Positions 1 through 12,879 of a stretch of 64,000 nt of DNA are shown here, one piece after another. The notes beneath the pieces are model-generated. The model was not told where the DNA came from. It did not search any database and saw only the letters and a program-made list of their open reading frames with translations. The DNA is from Himantopus leucocephalus (lineage: Eukaryota; Chordata; Aves; Charadriiformes; Recurvirostridae), in assembly GCA_003993805.1 (NCBI GenBank), contig RSEF01000003.1:85169595-85233594 (forward strand), written 5' to 3'. How positions within the stretch are numbered: position 1 is the first letter of the stretch; every line of letters starts with the position of its first letter. The position numbers and the translations under genes were made by a program.

Positions 1-2204
1 CACGTCTCTGAAAGGTTTTCTGGTCTTTAAAGCAGTGGGCTCCTGGAATAATTTACTTTCTCCTGCCATGACAGTTTGTTCTTTTAAAAGAAAAGATGTA
101 GTATGTTTCTGTTGGGCTGAGAAATCAATCGTATGAAATCAATGATAATTCCGCTGCCAGGTAATACTTACTCATGTGAGTGTGACCCGCTGGTGTTCTG
201 CAAAAGTAATCTGTGGCAGGCTAATGCCGAAGTTTGAAGCAGTCGTGTTTGGCTTTGCGCTTTTCACCATTTGCTGCTTGCATCAAAGCTGTGTGTTTTA
301 TCCCTGAAACTAAGAGGAGCCTGTGCCAGCCCGTTTGACTAGCGGCTGGCCATTCGCTTCCTCTTACAACCGTCAAGCAGAAAAACACAACCTCCTTTGG
401 TTCTGCTATCACAGCTAAGTCATTTTTCAGAAGTCCATGTAGTTCAACGAGGACGGCGATTTCCCGTTGCTGAGCCTGGTGCACCCATTAGAAGCGGTGC
501 TGGACTCTCGGTCTGCGTGGGGCGAGCTGCCTGCCGCAGCCTCCCGGGCCCGGCGAGAGGAGTGTGGCTGTGTTAGGGAAAAAGGCTGGTGCTGCACTCT
601 CCTTTCCTCAAATACCTGAAACGAGCCTTTTGACATTTTTATGCAGCCCAATCCCCTCCAGCGTTAGTAGCAGAAAAAGTAAAAAATGGCTTGAAACTGT
701 TATCGACCCTCCCTTCCTGTGGCTAGTCTTGTACCGCTGGCTCTGCAGGAAAGGTCTTGCTCTGTGTTCCCTAAATCCCTGGCCCCGGCAGGGAGGACGG
801 AGAAGGCGTGCACTGCTACTGCTGCAGCACTGTAACTGCAGGTGGGCAAGCCTACCACCTCTTTCCCAAGAGGCTTCCAGTTTAATCGCGTAATTGTGCT
901 GGGGTTGATAATGAACACGGGGCAGTGCAAGGGCTGGAGAGCCTGCATACGGCCTTTCCCCCTAAGCACTGCCCCCTCCCTACGCTTGGCCGTTTCCAGC
1001 ACGGCCTTGCAAGAGCGTTGCCCCATGGAAGTGACCTGAGACATTCAGATACTGACGGGCTTGTGCGTGTTTCCCCACGGCACAGCTTTGCACCACACAG
1101 CTTGGTAATGCTCTTCACCCCCCACAGGCCAGGGTTCAAGGCTTTACAGAAGACATAGGCGTCTGAAGAGGATACTTTGGTCTGATGGGATGGTAAGACA
1201 CCCCTTTTTCTTTCCCCCGAGGGCATCACTTTATCAGCAGGGAAGGTAGGTTGGTCTCAGGGCAGCAAGAGAGGTTGTTTGGCTCCATGGGGAAGAAAAG
1301 TGCATGACTGAGCCATCCGGATGAGTGGAGACGGGACAACAGTCCATCAGTAACAAACGTGCAGGCACATGGGTCTGAAGCAAAAAGAGATCACTATCAG
1401 CTGTAGCTTTCTAGTCACTGACTCCTGTAACTCTCGCATCTCTCCAATTTACAGGAGCAACAAAACCCTTGACACAGAGTAGATGCACAAGTACTAGAGC
1501 TTTGTGTATTTGTGTATAATAACTGTTGTCCTTTTGGAGTCTGGCTGTGCCACTGAGGCTTCCTGATGCTTTACAGAAAATTACAGATAGACACATTAAG
1601 GCTTGGAGGAGGAACAGGGAGTGATGATGAGGCTTGCAGAAACGGAATGAGAACAGCAGCCTGCAACACTGGGACTCCTCATCGTATTGACGGAGAAGAG
1701 CCTGTAGGCCCGTGTCTCTGCCGAGGACTGTGCAGCAGATATCAAAAGCCTGGAACATTTGCTAATGATGGCTTCAAAGAGGAAAAACGAGCAGCTCTCA
1801 CTAAGTACGAAATGCAAGATTTACTGCACGACGTAGCAGCTCCTGTTAAATTGGTAGGCAAAATATTTTCTGACTTTGTGAAGATTTGAGAAAAATACCC
1901 ATTCCCTAAAGCCAGTTGTGAGCGCGAAACATTTCTGCTTTCACACACGGTTTCAGGAGGGAAAACAGAACAATTCCTGTATAGGCAGCTGGGTTATGAA
2001 AACTGACAGAGCACTGCCTGTGTCGAGAGAGTTTAAATGATGCACAAGGGACTGGTTAGTGTGCGATATGCAAATGCAAATCTACCCGTGAGGCATTACA
2101 ACTACAAAATGTCTCGCAATTATGCTCATTTCTCGAAAAGTCATTTCATACTATGGATTCCTCCCCCTCAGAGCAGCAGGGCTTCATTCCCTGAGTGAAC
2201 CGGT
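1..2204. other. Unannotated stretch, no gene seen
   Basis: Mixed-composition sequence with a few CpGs around 500-560. I see no long open frame, no repeat tail and no RNA gene. The open frames are up to about 115 codons, overlap on both strands and carry no recognisable domain. The stretch ends at an assembly gap. Confidence 0.5.
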
Positions 2205-2304
2205 NNNNNNNNNNNNNNNNNNNNNNNNNNNNNNNNNNNNNNNNNNNNNNNNNNNNNNNNNNNNNNNNNNNNNNNNNNNNNNNNNNNNNNNNNNNNNNNN
2301 NNNN
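2205..2304. other. Assembly gap, 100 N
   Basis: Exactly 100 Ns, the usual placeholder for a gap of unknown size. The right edge runs straight into a CR1 LINE, so the break was probably caused by this repeat. The 3' tail of that CR1 is missing and presumably lies in the gap. Confidence 0.99.
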
Positions 2305-2625
2305 CTTGGGAGAAGAGACTGATCCCCACCTCGCTACAACCTCCTTTTGGGTACTTGTAGAGAGCAATAAGGTCTTCCCTCAGCCTGCTTTTCTCCAGGC
2401 TAAGCAACCCCACCTCCCTCAGCTGCTCCTCGTAAGGCTTGTTCTCCAGACTCCTCACCAGCTTCGTTGCCCTTCTCTGGACACGCTCCAGCACCTTTCT
2501 TGTAGTGAGGGACCCAAAACTAAACACAGTATTCGAGGTGATGCCTCACCAGTGCCGAGTACAGCGAGACGATTACTTCCCTAGTCCTGCTCACCACACT
2601 ATTTCTGATGCCTTGGTTGTGTATT
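2305..2625 (-). mobile_element. CR1 LINE fragment, end of reverse transcriptase (minus strand)
   Basis: Read on the minus strand, this encodes the C-terminal part of the CR1 ORF2 reverse transcriptase. Recognisable blocks in order are [18 protein letters not shown], then [22 protein letters not shown], then [14 protein letters not shown] next to the gap. Further from the gap (2530-2625) the match continues without a clean frame. CR1 is the dominant non-LTR retrotransposon of birds and is normally truncated at its 5' end. This copy is interrupted at its 3' side by the gap and cannot be active. Orientation follows from the protein match. Seen in the sequence: the protein blocks; family assignment is from established knowledge of avian CR1. 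Confidence 0.93.
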
Positions 2626-3359
2626 TCCCAGTCTGCAGAGCAGAAGTGGGCAGATTCAGCATAATGGACCATCATAGTGAAAGGCTTGCCTGCCTTTTGC
2701 TAAGCTTAGATTCTCACCATCGTTTTGAGCACAGCTGCTTTCTGGAGAGGTTAGAAGTCACCTGGGCCTTGCCTGCCTTTACAGAAAATAACTGGTTACA
2801 GGTTATTCCATAACCCCGAGAAGGTAAATGTTTTCAGGACAGTTGTAGCAATGGACATGTTCATGGGCAGTCTATCAAATCTGAAAGTACTTGACAATGT
2901 GCAAATGCAGGATGTTTGCCAAGCCTGCCAACTGGTTGCAGGGGGACATTGCAAGGGAAACATGGCTGGTATGTTCTACGGACCTCCTGCCAGGGACACA
3001 CCACGGCATGGGGCAAAGCTCCCAATGAGGCGAGTGCTGTGGCAATGGGTGGGCAGAGCCACGCATCTAAACAACTCTTTGCAGCTTCCATGATTTGTAA
3101 AGAGCTAGTAACTTAAATTTCTAAATTGCCTAACGTGTGGTCATGGAACAGTTTTCCTTGCAAAACCCGGGTCCTTTGTGTTGCAAAAAGCACATGAGGA
3201 CAGTTTGCTAACGAAACGCTGACCAGGTAGTTTGTGGGGTAAATTATGGTTGGTAATGGCAATGCAATGACAAGATTATCCACAAACACCATCTACTCTT
3301 CAGTGGCAACAGTCAGCTACCTCATAGCAGGTAGAATCCAGAAAACCTTTCCTGCACTT
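2626..3359. other. Unannotated stretch between CR1 and integrase relic
   Basis: No gene or repeat recognised. Short open frames on both strands at 2850-3116 have no domain. The upstream part of the gypsy-type element (gag, protease, reverse transcriptase) was looked for here and not found. Confidence 0.4.
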
Positions 3360-4060
3360 CTCATAAGTTATATTTTTTCAGCTTTGGTAGATGCGCCTTG
3401 AAAATGGCTTGCAATACTCCGTGTAAATTACTTCAGCGCAGATACTAGAAGTGTTAAGACTCTCGTTTACAAGTTCCTGAACAGATTCTAAGTGACAATG
3501 GAACACAATTCACATCCAAAGAGTGCCTGTTGTTCGTTAAAAGAAATGGTATCAGACATGTCACATCACCTCACTGCTACCCGGCTGCAAGTAGTTTAGT
3601 GGAAAGATTCGTTCTGACATTCAGGCAAGCAATCAGTGCTACGACCCCAGCTAAAGGTGGCTTTACAACACAAGATTGCACGTATTCTATTAGGCTATGG
3701 GATGCCAGCCAAGCACTTTGGAATCAGCCACCAGCAATTTTGTTTAACAGATATAATGGAAGGTTTTGTTCGGACTTGTTATTTGGAAGAAAAATGAACT
3801 CCGGGAAACCCAGATGATGATGTTGACATAAAGTTACAGCACAGCAGAAGTTTAGTAAGAAACAACCGAGATAACCTTCAATAAACTGAAGCGTGGTGTG
3901 TCACAGACTGGTATTCTCTTACCTAACAGAAGTGGTCCTTATGAAACAACAGGGAAGAGGGGGGAATATATTTTTATCTGTTTGTTTCGAGCAGGATGTC
4001 ATGCATCAGCCGTGCCAGCTGAAACACCAAACCTAGACTTACAGATGTGAACCACAACTT
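3360..4060 (+). mobile_element. Broken Ty3/gypsy-type integrase relic
   Basis: The plus strand carries a degraded integrase catalytic core. Around 3375-3410 a block reads as a hydrophobic strand, then VDAP, an in-frame TGA at 3399-3401, then KW, corresponding to the usual VDAxSKW motif. After a frame change comes EQILSDNGTQFTSKE (about 3480-3525), then NGIRHVTSPHCYP and SLVERFVLTFRQA. The aspartate codon of SDNG (3494-3496) and the glutamate codon of LVER (3602-3604) are separated by exactly 35 codons, as in DD35E integrases. A later block, LLFGRKM near 3778, matches the LxGRRLRTRLD region of gypsy integrases and is followed by stop codons. Weak similarity may run to about 4060. The first catalytic aspartate, the reverse transcriptase and the LTRs are not visible. 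It is a pseudogenised fragment, not a domesticated intact gene. Confidence 0.82.
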
Positions 4061-4565
4061 GTACCACCACCACTGCTGTGGCAAGCGATGCCAGTCCAAG
4101 TGCTCGAGAGGGCAAGCAGCAGTGGGTGCATACGCTTCCCCAGTGCCGTTCCGGCAGCAGAGCGATGCACATACCTAAGCCTTGTGCACTTTTTGATGGC
4201 AATGTGGAATTTTCTTTCCGTCTGCTACAGAGGAGCGCATTCAGTGTGCTGGCATTGAGTAAGACTCAGAAAGACTGGGGACCAGCTTGAAATGTAGCCA
4301 GATCATGGCTTTTGACACCTGCTTTTCAGGAGAAATTTTAACGAGTTACATGGAACAAACATCCGTCTGAAATAGCACTCAGCGAGCTCTCACGTTCACA
4401 TTTTGTAATAAAGTGAAGGCATTTCTGCTGCAGTGAGAGATAAAAGCAACTCACTACAGTCCTGTTTGTGTTACTGGCGGTGCTGGTGACTCAGCTCACT
4501 GTTCATGCACAGGTGATAACAACACCCCCAGTGCTGTTTAAAGGCTCCAGGATATTTTCAGAGAG
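4061..4565. other. Unannotated stretch, nothing recognised
   Basis: Sequence between the integrase relic and a CR1 scrap. An open frame at 4078-4290 may contain the decayed C-terminal tail of the integrase but cannot be aligned with confidence by eye. Confidence 0.35.
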
Positions 4566-4622
4566 TCACAGAATAGCTGAGGTTAGAAGAGACCTCTAGA
4601 GATTGTCTAGTCCAACCCCTTT
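4566..4622 (-). mobile_element. CR1 3'-end scrap (minus strand)
   Basis: About 57 bp matching the complement of the CR1 3' terminus: a TCACAGAATAG start, then a block equivalent to GGTTGGAAGGGACCTCTGGAG, then GTCTAGTCCAACCCC. It is severely 5' truncated and diverged. Reading into the element stops in an AT-rich stretch after 4622. Confidence 0.85.
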
Positions 4623-5972
4623 TGAGGGTTGCATTTGTCATTTTTTAATTGCATATTAAAAATGAAAAAAAGGCAGAAGAGGAATGTTAAAGAGTTCTGT
4701 TCCTCATTAAAACAGGACAGCTAATGTATATACGGTATGTTCGGTGACAGCCATTAACCAGTCAACAAATCATTATCCAGAATACCACAATTGTTTTCTA
4801 ACATAAATGAACAGCTGTTGTGCAGTGTCAGGGACAGCAGCACATACAGTAGCACATGCCGCATGTGCACATACAGGACATACAGCTTATATCTGAAAGA
4901 GAACATCTAATACAAGCTCATTGTGAATGTCTGTCACAGCTCAAAGTAGTCCAAGCTGATGATTTTTAATTGGTGTCACAAATTCATTCATTGGCAATAA
5001 TACCTAAAATAAAATTCAGTGCTTCTGGAGTAACTCCCATCCTGGGGTCACAAAGGTACTCACAGCCACTGGCATTGGATTATGCTCCCATGAGATGGTT
5101 CTTGTCCTGTTTTGCAAATGGGGATAAAAGGCCAGAGGAGTTACTATTCGTAATGCCGTTCCCATGGCAAAACCTATAGCTCCTCCTGTGACATAGTACA
5201 AGACTACACTCTATGACAACCCAAAATCTTCTCCTGCGTTTTCCCAAGGACACAAGGACTGAAGGACACACAAATGAACAGAGCCTGGAGTAATTAGAAG
5301 ATGATTTTACTAAAAATATCTCCATGCTCAGCCTTATATTTAAAACACTGTAATTTCCCAAATAGGAACGCAGCCTCATTCCTTCATATCTGTCATGCCT
5401 AGATCATTGCCACGTCTGACTTTCCCTAAATAGGAACTCAAAGCTTCTGGTGGCTCATAAAGACTGCCTGTTTCTGGTTTGCTCAGTATTGAGTAAATTC
5501 AGTTGTTCCAGATGTAACAAACTATCCAAAATCAAAATACAGTGAAGGCGAGACATTCTATTGCCAGTTGTGGACTAGGGCTTTGATGACATGAAGTAAC
5601 GCAGCTGTCACAAACCAGGTGACAGTAAAGGGTCCTGTTGAAAGGCAGAGCATTCAACTAAGTTCGAGGTGTGATATATTCCAAACAGGATTAGAAGCAC
5701 CTCACGGACATCCAGTTGAGCTGGTTCAGCTTTGCTGGGTTTCTCCTCTACTCCTCTGGATAAACAGGAGTTCAGCTTCATGACATCCATGTGATTAGAT
5801 ATGAGTGATAGTGTTTTCTATTGCTGTAACTTTCTCAGCACATAGATCTTTGTTCCAAAATGCAGGTGGGGAGATAGAATGATGTGTAAACTGGGATCCA
5901 GGGAATGAGTCTTCACGCTATAACTAGGAGGACTGCAGTTCAATTTATCTGAATAAATGTTTGACAATACCA
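4623..5972. other. Unannotated stretch, nothing recognised
   Basis: AT-leaning sequence with no repeat, RNA gene or convincing exon. The open frames of 60-100 codons on the minus strand (5016-5790) have no motif that I recognise. Confidence 0.4.
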
Positions 5973-6289
5973 GTGTTAATTCCCTAAACTTGCTGAAAAT
6001 GAAAGAGAGTACCAGCCCAGGCAAAATGTGATTGAAGGTAACTGCTTTGATGTGCCTTAAACAAATCTTTGTGTAATTTCTCAACCACAACTGTGCACAC
6101 CGTATAATTTAATATTTTTGACAACTTTACTGAGNGTGTTAATTCCCTAAACTTGCTGAAAATGAAAGAGAGTACCAGCAAATGTGATTGAAGGTAACTG
6201 CTTTGATGTGTCTTAAACAAATCTTTGTGTAATTTCTCAACCACATCTGTGCATACCGTATAATTTAATATTTTTGACAACTTTACTGA
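5973..6289. repeat. Direct duplication of about 160 bp around a single N at 6135
   Basis: The sequence 5973-6134 recurs as 6136-6289, starting immediately after the lone N. The copies differ at about three bases plus a 7-8 base indel and a few junction bases (the left copy has extra sequence after ACCAGC). This structure, with a single N exactly at the junction, is typical of two contig ends or haplotypes that overlap but were not merged. A real tandem duplication is less likely. Confidence 0.93.
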
Positions 6290-9200
6290 ATTGCAAATTT
6301 CTGTGACACTTGGGTTATACATTTCACTGGCATGCTTTTGTCACTCTTTAAAAACAAAGCATAATTAAACTCCCTTTTGACATAATCCATGTGCCTGGTT
6401 CTACCTCCATTTTGCAAGTGAATACTATTTATATTCTGTTCTCTGATGTACTCGAGCAGCTAATCATTCAAATAGCACTCCTGTCTCCTTCAAAAAATTA
6501 ATAATAGAAAAAAAGATTCCTGCTGTCAAGAGATTTAGTTTGAGCTGGTAACTTCGGTTATTGCAGATTGAGACAGAAAGCTGATCTCCAGGTAAGGAAG
6601 TTTTTTGCTTGGCAGTCTGTGCTGTAAACAGAACTGGTAATAAGTCACACCTATGAAGTGGATCAAATTTTGTTATATCAGAAGAAGCTGTCAGAAACTG
6701 ATAGGAGTAAGTCCTAAACTGACTGAAGATCTGAACGGACTGTTTCCTCCCTCCTGTTCTCCCTCACAAGTATCGCATGTGAGAAGAGGCTTTTTTGATG
6801 TCCCTGAACCCTCTCAGAAAGCCTTTGATTTGCTGAATTTCTCACTGTTCTTCCTTTTCATTTGATAACCACGTAAGAGGTTAAGCTGGGACATTTGGTT
6901 GCCTCTGTGTAGCAGTCTGCATTTCAAAGATAGATGGAAATAGACATTAGAAGGCTTTACTGTACCCGAGCTGTATCTTAATCATCTTAATAGCTGATTT
7001 TTCTTTCAAAGTGATCACTAACAAGAGGAGACTTCGTTGTTCTAGACATGAGTGTTCATTAGAGATGAGGGGGAAATGGTAGGACCCACAGTTCCCTGTG
7101 TAAGCTGCTCTGCAAATCTCTAGTAAGACATCTAACACCTTCTCTGCTGTAATACAGCTGTCGCTGGATAGGGAGGATTTGAACAGCGACTTGCTGAGAG
7201 GACAGCCATTGTGCCTTAGAGAGTGAGCTGGATGGATTTTTCACAAATGAGGAACAGAAGGACTTAATAAAGAGTTTGATATATTATTTTTTTTCCCCTA
7301 GGCTGTGTAATATCCTGCTCTGTAGCTTCCTGTGATAAAAGGAGGTTTGGATGGAATCAAATTCCTTTTCTGACTCTGTGTGGTCTCTAATTAGACGATT
7401 CATTTAGAGTCTTGGGCCTCAACTGACTTGGCTTTTCCAGAAAATATGTTATCTCCCTTCATCCCCCCTCTGTAGAACTTCAGCCATCCAGAACCACTAG
7501 AAAACTCAGTTTGATCAGTGTTTGTATGGCCATAAAGATTTACAACTTTTTCACATTGACCAAGGATAGTGCTGCGTTGTTAAAACCACCTTTCCTTGCT
7601 GTCTTGCCACAGGATTCACTTTCTGGAAATGACATTGTTGGCAACTGGACAATGGGACTTTGGAAAAGTCATTAGCACAGCCTGCCCTTCCTGAACAAGT
7701 ATCCCCTTGCAAGCCATCTGCTCAGCTTGGAAAAGCTTTGTTCTTCTCATAGGTCATCTGAGGATTTGGGAGGAAAGAACAAGATCAAAAATCACCCAGG
7801 CACAGCACTTCGTGCAAGGCTAACAACCAGTCCAGACCTGCCATCAAAGATGCAGGAACAAGGACCTTTCAGAATTGGAGTCAAACTGAGTGGGATGGAA
7901 ATAATGTCTGCTGCATACACAAACTTTGTAGGGAGGACTGATTGTCCAGTCAATTCACAGGGAAGCACCAGGCACTCGGAGATGAAAAACAAGACCCTGC
8001 AACAGGCAGATACCTTAGACATTATAAGAAGCAGAGAGAAAAATCTTTTCAGCTCTTTAAGAAATTTGGAATTTTTATGAAAGTTGGATTTAATACTAGG
8101 ATTAAAAAGAATTGTTGCAGTTGTGTGTTTGCAAATAAAGGATCATTTCTCCACAGATCTTCAGTGTTGCAGCTCAGAGAGGTGACGTTGAGTGTGCAGG
8201 AAGCTGAGAGCGCAGCTAGTATTGCTGTTCATGAATACTGAGGACTCAGCCCTCGATGGGGCTCATTTATCCTCTTGCACAGAATGGTGAGGTTCCTCAT
8301 TAGCTGGGTCATTTCTGCTTGACCTTGTCCTATCCCTCCCCAACTCCTGAAACATTTATTGTCCTGCTTCTCATCCTAAATATACACCAGACTGGAATAT
8401 AGACCTTGTTTGAACTCATCTTTTCTGAGAGTAATGCAAAGTATTCCAACACCTTTACCATTGTCTGTTTTTTTGAAGAGCAGTGAACTTGTTCCCACCT
8501 TGTCTGGTATTTCAGCTTAGCTTGTGCTGCTGGTTAGTAATTCCAGACATTGCAGGAAGAAATGCTCAGCCATAGACGTATGCCTCAGCCTGAAATTAAA
8601 GCTCAATTTAGTTTAATTGTCCTTGATTTTACCAAGCATACAAAATGACTGATTCCATATGCAGAAAATAAATACATAGACAACAGCTCAGAAATGTCTT
8701 CCTCTTTATGGTAGTGATTGTATACGGTTTTCTGGTCTACCAAATGATCTTTCATTTGTTCTGAACCTGGTCAAATCTCTCTAAAAAAAGGCTATTTTCG
8801 TAGTGTAAGAAGCCAGCATAATTAGTGCAAAGGCATGGAATAGTTTCCCAGCACTGGAAGAACATGGCTTGGGGTGATGATAGTTTTTGTATTAGTTTGA
8901 TATTATTTCAATGTTCCCAGAAGCGGCAGGACATTTGGAGACCTGTGCAGCTCAGACGGGGTTAATGGATCCAGCCCAGAAATTAGACTTGGCCTTGGAG
9001 TGAAGGTGACATCCTCCCACTTTCTTTAAAATCATATGGCCACTTCAGGCTGTTCTGGGAAGATTTTCCAGAGATAACCTGAACTTTACAATATTATACT
9101 GTTCACTCTTCAATTCTGCTACTGTTATTGCTGCAGAACTCAAGAGTGAGGGGGATGAGAAATCAAGAAGCCGGAGGAGTTAATTGCAAGAACTGTTGTT

Positions 9201-12200
9201 CTTTTTTTATTATTTTATCCATTTCCGATGATGTATCTAGGAGCCCCCCTCATGGCCCAGGACCCATAGACAGAAGCCATGCTGTGAAGAGCTCTCAGTC
9301 TGCTCTGAGAAGGGAAGGAGGCTAGGTAAAAACTACTGGTGCCATTGAAACAACATCACCTGCCTCTTGGGCAGTTGTCCTCATCTTCCATCACACTGTG
9401 TCAAGAGAAATGAGCAGATTCACCCTGATTTTCAGCAATGGAGGGAAATATTGCGGGTCTTGTCTCATGTACCACTGCAACGACCAAGCAGGCAGCAAGG
9501 ACTGCTGTAAGTCTACTATTGTTTGTATGGATGTTGCTCCCTGCTGGAGCCTCCAGACTCCTTTGGGTGCTCTGAAGCTGTCTGTAATATCAGAGGGAGG
9601 TATGTGTCCTACGGGATCCTAATTTATGCACTACAAATCCTCTCTGGACTAGACATCATCCGTTTGGTGCATCAGTGTCTAAGGTCATTTATCTGAATAT
9701 GGCTCCAAGGCTACTGGAAACTTTTCAGCTTGCTTAAAGATTTTACATCTTTTACCCTCCTTGTGTCCTAGCCCAGTCTTACGCTCAGTTGTGCGATGTC
9801 TGACTGTATCGGCCACGCAGACCCCAAGCACGTTTTTAGTGTCAGGGAAGAACAGGCAGCATCTCCTGCCCCACTGCATGATACATGTTGAGCCCATGCA
9901 GATAGTACACACATGCAGAGTGTATTGTACTTCCCAGAACTGCCTGGCTCGCTGTACTTCTGCAGAGCAAAGTCTGGTGTACAGCCCATGCTCTGGCAGG
10001 ATCTGAGGACCCTGTGAAAAATGGAGGGAGGAAGCAGGCTCCTGGCACCTAAAGACTTCGTGCAGCCTGGTTCTGGACACCGTCCTTCCCCCAAGCTTCT
10101 CAGACCTGAGGAGGGAGCAGTGTAATAAATATCTGTGGCGGCAGCAGACTGCCATCTGGGAGCCCTCCTTCTCCAGGGCCTCCTGGTCAGCCGACCAGAT
10201 CTGGGCCATTACGTAATAGCAGAGGTGGCCAAGGGGACAGATGGCGGGTGCTGCCAGCCGAACCACTCATCCGACCCACACCCTGCTCCGCTGGGGCTTG
10301 GGAAAAGGGCCAGAGGCCACCACGTTTCTCCCGCTGGGCAGTAAATGGCAGCGGCCTTGCACGCAGGATCAACTGATCTCCTTTACAGAGAAAGTATTTT
10401 ATTAGCTGTCTCCGGAGAAGCTTCCTCTCCCAAATAGTTTCAGACAGGATGCTTTTTCACTTACTAAAGATCTGAGGATCATGTCCTCCATTGTTGGAAA
10501 CTGTCCTAGTTCCTTTGAAGCTTGAGGAGCTATAACAGACCAGACCAGGAGAGGACGTGTCTCCTTAGTTTCTTCTTAATGGTAGGAAAGAGGTGAAATT
10601 ACCTTGTTAGGAACTGACACTTTTTTTGGTTTCTTTTGTGGAAAGAGAAGGAAATAATTTAATACAAGATTTAAAAAAAAGTTTGGAGTACAAGAATTAC
10701 CTCTTTTACCTTCCTTGTTTTTTATAGCTTTGACATAAGACATATGATTCAGTTTGGATTAAAACAGAAATAAGCTTGTTTTGCTCCTACACATTTCTTT
10801 AAAAGCCTGCACATTCTGCTTTTGATATTTTCCTACCAGATGATTTCTGAAGGGAATATGGCTGCCTCTGACTTGTAAAAATTGTAGCTGCTGTTGTCAA
10901 ATGCTTCAGAACAAATCTAATACATTTTCAGTGTGCATATGTGTGTGCACGCAGACAAGCATGCATTCATATATAGAAAGCAAAATGGAATGTCAATATA
11001 CCAGTATATCTGTAATAAGTCAGTTATTCCCAATTTCATCTTTCCACTTGCATTTTGTGCACTATTTTCAGCCTTTTCTTATCTGAAACTTCTGGAAAAC
11101 ATTGCAAACAAGAAGTTTCTTGAGGTTTCTTCCATTCAGGGGGTCACTGAGCAAAACTGAAGCAATGGTCACAATTCTTACAGAGCAGCCTTCCTTACAG
11201 ATGCTTTGATTTGGATTTGTGCATGCACCAGAAATACCCCCTGGTATGTTTGTAGTATGTGTCATGCTTTGAATATCTTTCATGTGATATTCTAATTTGG
11301 ATAGTTCTAACTTGAAAAAGAAACCCAAACTGATTCCCCAATCCATGCAAAGGGCAGCCGTGCAGAATTCAGTGACAGCCCAGCCCAAAGAAATTCACCT
11401 TGCAGCTCATCCTTGAGCCGTTCCCCACCTTTTCTGCTCCCCTTTGCCCCTGCAGCCCGTCCCTATCCCAGACGAAGGAACAACCGGCCCTGTACCTTGG
11501 TTTGTGCATCAAGACCAAACACCTCAGCAGCTCCGTGTGTCATCAGAGATTAAAAGCAAGCAAAACTGGGCGGCACAAATGGTCTTTCGAGGCAAAGAGG
11601 GCTGCCCACGTAACTCTGCGGTGCTTGCCAGCCGTGGCTGGAGGCACGAGAGGGCAGGGAGGGGACCCCGGGGCTGCCTGGCCCTGGATCAACTCCAGGC
11701 ACATAGAGCCATCATGGAGGCACATAGGCAGCCATCTTGGCACTGGTCTGTTGCTCTTGCGTCTCACCAGCCCCCTCACACTGCTGTTAATCTTTTGCGC
11801 CAACGTCCCGCTTTCTATTCTTGTTCGTGCCATTTTGACTGGCTGCCTGTGTTACCCCAGTGGCCTGAAAAGCGATTATTTCCACTGATTGCACCCCGAG
11901 GCCTTCTGGCAAAGGGGACGCTGCTGTTGCTCACGTACACGGCAAACTCAATTCCCCCCCGCGCACGTGCGTGGAAGCCCGTGCAGCGCAGCACAGTCAC
12001 TAATCGAACACCAGCCTCCTTCAGACGTGCCACCAGGCACTGGAGCAAAGTGGGGTCAGCTACAGCACAAAGTCTGAGGTGAGAGATCACCACCATTGCG
12101 AATGCTGGAGATGCCCATGAGCAGCCACAAGGCTTTTCTCCAAAGCCACGCAGGGCATTTCCCTAAAAATAAGTCAGTGTTGCTCGTGGCAGAGCAGAGT

Positions 12201-12600
12201 GGTGCACAGGCATGACCAGCACACCTCCATGTTTCCCTCAGCATGGCTCCCCTCATCCGCCAGCAGATCAAAGGCACCTGGTTTGCCTGAGAGCCTCTCA
12301 AGGTAGAATCTAGCCCTTGCTGCCAGGCCAAAAACTGCCCAGTGAAGCAGGAGGGACGCATGATCCCCCTGGTGCCAGCAGTGGCCACATTAGGGCCATG
12401 CCCTGTTGCCATCAGCCCATCATGAGTTGACCTTCCAGAAGCTTCCACCCGCACCCGCTGTGCCCTGGGGGCTCCGGGGAGGCTGGCCTTTCGCAGAAGG
12501 CTGTGTGGGCTTCCTCAGGCAAAAAACCAGAAATGTTAGATGGCTTCAGTCCCCTTGCTATCCCCAGCTGCCATTGCGAGGACACTCCCTCTGCAGCCAC
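6290..12600. other. Long gene-free stretch
   Basis: No gene, RNA gene or clear transposon recognised. The longest open frame is 193 codons on the minus strand (10266 to 9685); it is cysteine and histidine rich but matches no family I know, and overlaps other open frames on both strands. Composition becomes more GC-rich from about 11400. The 11400-12100 stretch is open in several frames because it has few stop codons, which is a composition effect. Confidence 0.4.
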
Positions 12601-12631
12601 AGCCGTTTCTGATATGGCGGCTCGCTCTACC

Positions 12632-12642
12632 GGGGGGGGGGG
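12632..12642. repeat. Poly-G tract
   Basis: An uninterrupted run of 11 G in a GC-rich local context. Its length may be mis-called. Confidence 0.9.
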
Positions 12643-12879
12643 TGCAGCGGAACCAAATTGGCCGCAGCAAAGGGGCACAGCGGAGCCAAAAACATTTGTG
12701 GCCAAGGTGGTTTTTCTCATGTTCAAATGGCTTGGAAAATGTGCCATTAGGGAGAAATGACTTTCCCGCCAGCCCCCTGTGCATTTGATGCAGAGTTTCG
12801 CATGGTCACTGCACCCTTAATGCGAGACCCCGGGCTGCCACTCAGGAACATCTTCCCTGAGCTGCTGCCGACGCGGGCA

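Noticed and set aside
3530..3817. 95-codon plus-strand frame as an intact gene
   Set aside because: It is an internal piece of the integrase relic, with stops and a frame change around it; no start signal or promoter.
5984..6322. Minus-strand frame with an apparent internal protein repeat
   Set aside because: The repeat comes from the duplicated contig ends around the N at 6135.
9685..10266. 193-codon open frame on the minus strand
   Set aside because: No recognisable domain, no splice context, and overlapping open frames on both strands; one frame of this size is expected by chance in 64 kb.
11400..12100. Overlapping frames up to 212 codons as a possible gene
   Set aside because: Open on both strands in several frames through GC-rich composition, with no domain and no splice support.
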